Shown: positions 12,941 through 17,173 of the stretch, in pieces | How the letters are laid out: each line of letters opens with the position of its first letter | How positions within the stretch are numbered: the stretch's first letter is position 1 | Assembly: GCA_945833725.1 (NCBI GenBank) | Contig: CAMAFU010000016.1 | Coordinates: 1-17,173 of the forward strand | From: an uncultured Treponema sp. | GTDB lineage: Bacteria > Spirochaetota > Spirochaetia > Treponematales > Treponemataceae | Length of the DNA stretch: 17,173 bases | Direction: 5' to 3' | Program-made: the position numbers and the translations under genes | The notes under the pieces: generated by a model | The model's database searches: none | Seen by the model: only the letters and a program-made list of their open reading frames with translations | Told to the model about the DNA's origin: nothing

Positions 12941-13687
12941 ATGAGTAAAAAAATCAAGAAGTTTTTAATTCCATGTATTTTTATGCTTGCTTTGTTTTCG
13001 TTTTTTTTGTCTGGCTGTTCTGGAACTTCCAGTAAAACTGTTATACGGATGCAGAAAATGGAAGAGGGGGTTGATTCTCCCGTAACAGAAGCTGAGTTAA
13101 AGGATGCAATAAAAAAATATCAGAAAAGGGCGATGGATGTTCAGCTTGCCAATGCACAGGTTGGAATATGGTATAAAATTCTTGCAACCAGATATCTTGA
13201 TGCAAAAATGTATGGAGAAGCCCTTAAAACTTTCCAGACAGCAATTCAATATTATCCTGCCAATCAAAATCTTTTTTACTATGTTGGTGTATGCGCCGGT
13301 TACATGGCCAATGCTGCTTTAGATTACAATGGAACAGGTTCTTCTCAGGAAAAATACAATTATCTGAAACTTGCCGAAAGTGCATACCTTAGAGCCATTG
13401 AACTTGAAGACAGGTATGTAAGGGCTCTTTACGGGCTGGGAGTTCTGTATGTTTTTGAGCTTGATGAATGTGGAAAAGCCATTCCGTATCTTGAAAAAGC
13501 CCGTTCTATAGAAACTAAAAATACAGACATAATATTTGTTCTGGCCAGGGCTTATTATGTTCAGGGAGAATATGACAAGGCCGTAGATTTGTATGACGAC
13601 ATAATTTCAATTACAAAATCCGACCAGAAAAAAAAGGAAGCAGAAGCAAACAAGAAAATTGTACTCGATGCCGCCTATGAAAATTGA
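12941..13687 (+). CDS. TPR-containing lipoprotein
   Basis: The 248-residue protein has a type II signal peptide (basic start, hydrophobic 9-23) and the lipobox LSGC with the lipidated Cys at 26. It should therefore be anchored to a membrane facing the periplasm. After a linker, tetratricopeptide-like helix pairs fill residues 75-228: GIWYKILATRYLDAKMYGEA (75-94), a second pair near 109-155, RALYGLGVLYVFELDECGKA (161-180) and DIIFVLARAYYVQGEYDKAV (196-215). TPR folds bind other proteins, so a scaffold role in envelope or divisome assembly is possible, but no specific function can be read. GGAGG (12931-12935) lies 5 bases before the ATG. It follows the Xer gene by 41 bp, and its end overlaps the dprA start, suggesting co-expression. 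Confidence 0.85.
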   Translation: MSKKIKKFLIPCIFMLALFSFFLSGCSGTSSKTVIRMQKMEEGVDSPVTEAELKDAIKKYQKRAMDVQLANAQVGIWYKILATRYLDAKMYGEALKTFQTAIQYYPANQNLFYYVGVCAGYMANAALDYNGTGSSQEKYNYLKLAESAYLRAIELEDRYVRALYGLGVLYVFELDECGKAIPYLEKARSIETKNTDIIFVLARAYYVQGEYDKAVDLYDDIISITKSDQKKKEAEANKKIVLDAAYEN

Positions 13688-14702
13688 TGAAAATGAACTT
13701 GTAAAAAGGCTGATGATTCATCAGCTTACATTTTTAACGGCAGAAGAAAAAATTCTCCTTCAGACAAATATTGACAGTTATAATACCCTTGCTATATTGT
13801 CTATTGAAGAACTCTCCTATATCATAAAAAGAAATGTGGGAAAAGGTTTTTTTGCTCCGGAAGAAATCAAAAAGGCTGCTTTAGTGGCAAATCGGATGAT
13901 TCAGTCTTTGGAAATAAAATATCTGTTTTACGAAGATGATGATTTTCCTCCGCTGCTTAAAGAAATGAAAGATCCTCCCTACATGCTGTTTTATCGGGGA
14001 AATGCAGACTGTCTTTTTAATTCATGTGTTTCCATCGCTGGTACCAGGAATGCTACTCCTTCCGGTTTAACTGCGGCACATAATTTTGCAAAAGACGCTG
14101 GCGACAGTGGCTTTACTGTAATTTCGGGCCTTGCTTTTGGCATTGATGCTTCGGGGCATAAAGGGGCTTTGGAAAGCAATTTTGGAAAAACTGCTGCAGT
14201 GTTGCCTTGTGGAATTGATTCTGTTGTTCCCTGCGGAAATAAAAAACTGGCAGAACAAATCCTTAAAAACGGCGGGGTTCTGTTAAGCGAATATATGCCG
14301 GGAATTCTGGCTTCAAAATTCCGATATGTTCAGCGGAATAGAATTTTAGCTGCTCTAAGTCCTGCTACTGTTATAATTCAGTCTCCCTCTGGAGGCGGTG
14401 CCATGTTGACAGCTGGTTTTGCTTTGGATTATAACAGATATGTTTTTTTCCACAGTACCTGTTTTGATGAACAGTCTGAAATGCTTGAAAAGCAGTGTGT
14501 TCTAAGGCTGAAAATGCAGTCTCAAAAGAGAAAGGATGGTGGCGAACGGTGGCTGAAAAACAAGCTTTTTAATTGTCCCCGTCGTTTTGTGGAGGAGGGG
14601 GCTTCTGTTATAAATGATTTTCATGATTATTGCCGGGAATTCCGTGAGGATTTTTCCGGTTTAAATAAAGGCGGTGATTGCCAGCTTGATTTTACTTTTT
14701 AG
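13677..14702 (+). CDS. dprA: DprA/Smf-family DNA-processing protein, divergent
   Basis: DprA loads RecA on incoming single-stranded DNA in transformable bacteria and is also widespread in species without known competence. The 341-residue protein has a helical N-terminal domain (about 1-75) and the Rossmann-like core: SIAGTRNATPSG (119-130), VISGLAFGIDASGHKGAL (148-165), VLPCGIDSVVPCGNKKL (175-191), VLLSEYMPG (201-209) and QRNRILAALSPATVIIQSPSGGGAML (219-244). The usual SGSL/TA motif reads GGGAMLTA, and about 50 charged residues (261-302) separate the core from RFVEEGASVINDF (303-315), which matches the normal closing motif. ATG 13677 overlaps the lipoprotein gene by 11 bases; ATG 13668 and TTG 13659 are alternatives. 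None has a clear ribosome site, so coupling is likely. Confidence 0.9.
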   Translation: MKIDENELVKRLMIHQLTFLTAEEKILLQTNIDSYNTLAILSIEELSYIIKRNVGKGFFAPEEIKKAALVANRMIQSLEIKYLFYEDDDFPPLLKEMKDPPYMLFYRGNADCLFNSCVSIAGTRNATPSGLTAAHNFAKDAGDSGFTVISGLAFGIDASGHKGALESNFGKTAAVLPCGIDSVVPCGNKKLAEQILKNGGVLLSEYMPGILASKFRYVQRNRILAALSPATVIIQSPSGGGAMLTAGFALDYNRYVFFHSTCFDEQSEMLEKQCVLRLKMQSQKRKDGGERWLKNKLFNCPRRFVEEGASVINDFHDYCREFREDFSGLNKGGDCQLDFTF

Positions 14703-14747
14703 ATCAGGTGAGGTAATTGCTAAAACGGATTTTTTAGGAAAGGAAAA

Positions 14748-16880
14748 ATGGCTGCAAAGAAATCTGCTAAAAGTGAATCTACACTTGTCATTGTTGAGTC
14801 TCCTGCCAAAGCAAAGACTATCGAAAAATATCTTGGAAAAGGTTTTACCGTAAAAGCAAGTATGGGGCATTTAATTGATTTGCCTAAAAGCAGAATGGCA
14901 ATTCAAATTGAAAATAATTTTGAACCAGAATACATTACCGTACGGGGAAGGGCAAAACTTCTGAAAGATTTGCAGAAAGATGCAAAAAAAAGCGATCATG
15001 TCCTTCTGGCTTCCGACCCTGATAGGGAAGGAGAAGCTATTGCCTGGCATTTAAATAATGCTCTAAAAGAAAAAACAGATGCAGACATTAAGAGAGTTGT
15101 TTTTAATGAAATTACACCAAATGCAATAAAAGAGGCTGTAAAAAATCCAAGGGAAATTGATGAAAATCTTGTAAACGCACAGAAAGCCCGCCGTGTTCTT
15201 GACAGACTTGTAGGTTATAATTTAAGTCCGCTTCTTTGGGAAAAAGTAAAAAACGGTCTTTCTGCAGGAAGAGTGCAGTCTGTAGCTCTACGCCTTATTT
15301 GTGAACGGGAAAAGGAAGTAGAAGATTTTATTCCGGAAGAATACTGGACTTTGGAAGCGGATTTTCAAAAAGGCAAAACAATGTTTACAGCTCAGCTTGT
15401 CCGCTATAAAAATCAGAAACCGGAATTAAAAAATGAAGAAACGGTTAATAAAATAATAAGTGAAATTTTGAATTCCGAATGTAAGGTAATTGATAAAAAA
15501 GAAACAGATAAAACAATACGGCCGAAAGCTCCCTATACAACAAGTAAATTACAGCAGGATGCGGCAAACAGGCTTGGTTTTACTTCTAAAAAAACAATGC
15601 AGGTGGCACAGCAGTTGTATGAAGGCGTGCAGATTGGAAACAGCCGTGTAGGTTTAATTACATATATGCGAACAGACTCTGTCCGTATTGCAAAAAGTGC
15701 CCTTGATGATGTGCGCAGCTGGATTTCAAAAAATTATCCAAATCAGCTTCCGCCGGAAAGCATAACTTATGCCGTTGGAAAAAGTGCTCAGGATGCCCAC
15801 GAATGTATAAGACCTACTTATATTGATTATACCCCGGACAGCATAAAAGAGTATTTAACCCGGGATCAGTACAGGCTTTATGCAATTATTTGGGAAAGAT
15901 TTTTTTCGAGCCAGATGAATAATGCAAAAACCCGTACGACAAGCGTTGAAATTCAGGCTGGTGATGCGGTTTTCCGTGCCAGTGCATCAAAACTTGTTGA
16001 AAAAGGGTTTTACAGTGTTATGAAAGTTCTTTCTGCAAAAGAGGAATTGTCTGGAAATCTGCCGTCTCTTGCGGTAGGAGAAGTTTTATCCAATGCCCAT
16101 AAATTTTATCCTGAACAGCATTTTACGCAGGGACCGGCAAGGTATACAGATGCTTCAATCGTTAAAATGCTGGAAGAAAAGGGAATTGGACGCCCTTCAA
16201 CTTATGCACCGATTATTTCTGTTCTTCTGGACAGATATTATGTTACAAGAAATAACAAACAGCTTATGCCTACAGTTCTTGGAAAGATGATTTCTAAAAT
16301 TCTTGTTGAAACATTTCCTGAAGTTATAAACGAGCATTTTACCGCAGATATTGAAAATAAACTTGATGAAGTTGAACAGAATAAAATTGTCTGGAACAAC
16401 ATGATAGGTGATTTTTACGGTGATTTTAAAAAGCGTATTGATGAAGTTGAATCTACGACAGAAAGCATAAAAGGTTTTTTGGATGAAAAAACTAATTTAA
16501 CATGTGAAAAATGCGGAAAACCTATGCTGAAAAAACTTGGTCGTTTTGGATATTTTCTTGCCTGTTCAGGTTTTCCTGAATGTCATAATACAAAATCCAT
16601 ACCTTTGGCAAAATGTCCTGTAACCGGCTGTAACGGTGATATTGTGGAAAGAAAGTCAAAAGGAAGGGGGAAGTCGTTTTTTGGCTGTACGAATTATCCT
16701 AAATGCAGTTTTATAACTCATTTTAAACCTATAGATTCAAACTGCCCGAAATGCGGCTGGTTCCTTGTTGAAAAATTTGACAAGAAAAACGGAAACTATA
16801 AATCGTGCATAAATCCTGACTGCGATTATCTCCATTCTGCAGAGAATAATGACAAAAATGAAGATTTCGGAACTGATTGA
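14748..16880 (+). CDS. topA: DNA topoisomerase I (type IA)
   Basis: TopA relaxes negative supercoils by nicking one strand and passing the other through. The 710-residue protein starts with a TOPRIM domain: TLVIVESPAKAKTIEKYLG (12-30) with the metal-binding DPDREGE (90-96). The core follows with KARRVLDRLVGYNLSPLLW (146-164) and SAGRVQSVALRL (172-183). The active-site Tyr is Y306 in RVGLITYMRTDS. RPSTYAPI comes later in the core. From residue 586 on there are three four-cysteine zinc ribbons: CEKC then C..FPEC, CPVTGC then CTNYPKC, and CPKC then CINPDC. The ATG has AGGAAAGGA just upstream. It follows dprA by 45 bp, the order dprA-topA being common in bacteria, and its last 23 bases overlap the next recombinase gene. 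Confidence 0.98.
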   Translation: MAAKKSAKSESTLVIVESPAKAKTIEKYLGKGFTVKASMGHLIDLPKSRMAIQIENNFEPEYITVRGRAKLLKDLQKDAKKSDHVLLASDPDREGEAIAWHLNNALKEKTDADIKRVVFNEITPNAIKEAVKNPREIDENLVNAQKARRVLDRLVGYNLSPLLWEKVKNGLSAGRVQSVALRLICEREKEVEDFIPEEYWTLEADFQKGKTMFTAQLVRYKNQKPELKNEETVNKIISEILNSECKVIDKKETDKTIRPKAPYTTSKLQQDAANRLGFTSKKTMQVAQQLYEGVQIGNSRVGLITYMRTDSVRIAKSALDDVRSWISKNYPNQLPPESITYAVGKSAQDAHECIRPTYIDYTPDSIKEYLTRDQYRLYAIIWERFFSSQMNNAKTRTTSVEIQAGDAVFRASASKLVEKGFYSVMKVLSAKEELSGNLPSLAVGEVLSNAHKFYPEQHFTQGPARYTDASIVKMLEEKGIGRPSTYAPIISVLLDRYYVTRNNKQLMPTVLGKMISKILVETFPEVINEHFTADIENKLDEVEQNKIVWNNMIGDFYGDFKKRIDEVESTTESIKGFLDEKTNLTCEKCGKPMLKKLGRFGYFLACSGFPECHNTKSIPLAKCPVTGCNGDIVERKSKGRGKSFFGCTNYPKCSFITHFKPIDSNCPKCGWFLVEKFDKKNGNYKSCINPDCDYLHSAENNDKNEDFGTD

Positions 16881-17173
16881 CGAATTTCTTGTTTATATGG
16901 AGACAGTTCGCTGTGTTTCTCCCAATACTCTTGACGGTTATAAAAATGATTTGAATCATTTTGCTGAAATGGATCACATAGGTGCAGATAAAGATGTTGA
17001 TTCTGTTACCGTACAGGACATAAGGATGTGCGTGGGGCAACTTTCGATGATGAAGCGTTCCCCTTCTTCTGTAAACCGTTTTCTTTCTGCCGTGCACAGC
17101 CTTTTTAATTACGGGGTACGATTGGAGAGAATTACTTCCAATCCTGCAGCCTCTGTTAAAGGTATAAAAAATC
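16858..17173 (+). CDS. xerC: Second Xer-type tyrosine recombinase (N-terminal part, cut by window edge)
   Basis: An open frame runs from ATG 16858 to the window end (105 codons). It reads as the core-binding domain of a Xer recombinase: MKISELIDEFLVYMETV, then SPNTLDGYKNDLNHF, VQDIRMCVGQL, SPSSVNRFLSAVHSLFNYG and ITSNPAASVKG. The motifs S-x-x-T-x-x-x-Y-x-x-D-L and N-P-A match the family. The catalytic residues would lie beyond the window. An in-frame ATG at 16849 is an alternative start. The gene overlaps topA by 23 bases and has only a weak AGAG upstream. A Xer gene (codV/xerC) directly after topA is a recurring arrangement, hence the symbol, which is tentative. Confidence 0.85.
   Translation, partial: MKISELIDEFLVYMETVRCVSPNTLDGYKNDLNHFAEMDHIGADKDVDSVTVQDIRMCVGQLSMMKRSPSSVNRFLSAVHSLFNYGVRLERITSNPAASVKGIKN

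Noticed and set aside
1..17173. CRISPR array, tRNA or rRNA gene, insertion sequence, prophage, DnaA-box cluster or dif site
   Set aside because: None was seen when reading both strands: no spaced repeats, no tRNA cloverleaf with a T-loop, no transposase and no clustered TTATNCACA. The two recombinases look like Xer housekeeping enzymes.

Overview
The window looks like a chromosomal segment from a low-G+C spirochaete, most likely a host- or gut-associated Treponema. Two FlaA-type periplasmic flagellar sheath genes sit beside a class II fructose-bisphosphate aldolase. From memory, Treponema pallidum has the same arrangement (aldolase, flaA2, flaA3). The order mraZ-rsmH-ftsL-murF-ftsW-ftsQ-ftsA-ftsZ ... 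dprA-topA-xer is also how I remember the treponemal division locus. Species cannot be fixed from sequence reading alone.

Layout. (1) 1-1206: the last codons of a possible plus-strand gene, a bidirectional terminator, then fba on the minus strand with its own promoter. (2) 1369-3092: a perfect-consensus sigma70-type promoter, a 5'-UTR hairpin, two translationally coupled flaA paralogues and a Rho-independent terminator. (3) 3101-3227: a G+C-rich (about 65%), palindrome-packed, non-coding element that stands out from its A+T-rich surroundings. (4) 3228-3974, minus strand: an uncharacterised protein with a PD-(D/E)XK-nuclease-like N-terminus and a winged-helix-like C-terminus, divergent from the division cluster. 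(5) 4004-12899: the division and cell-wall (dcw) cluster. It starts from a promoter followed by four GTGG boxes at exact 10-bp spacing, which I read as the MraZ operator. Its genes are mraZ, rsmH, ftsL, murF, ftsW, ftsQ, ftsA, ftsZ and a Xer recombinase, most overlapping or a few bases apart. (6) 12941-17173: a TPR lipoprotein, an overlapping divergent dprA, topA, and the N-terminal third of a second Xer recombinase cut by the window edge.

How it fits together. MraZ probably autoregulates the cluster. RsmH methylates 16S rRNA. MurF finishes the UDP-MurNAc-pentapeptide. FtsW polymerises septal glycan. FtsQ and FtsL are divisome scaffold proteins. FtsA anchors the FtsZ ring. The two Xer recombinases, DprA and TopA deal with DNA at or around division. 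I see no terminator between 4076 and the window end, so long read-through transcription is plausible. Compared with E. coli, this stretch lacks ftsI, murE, mraY, murD, murG, murC and ddl.

No tRNA, rRNA, CRISPR array, insertion sequence or prophage gene was seen. The most interesting items are the 10-bp-phased MraZ-box array, the G+C-rich palindromic element, the nuclease/winged-helix orphan, the FtsZ tail with residues beyond its conserved peptide, and the pair of Xer genes bracketing dprA-topA.
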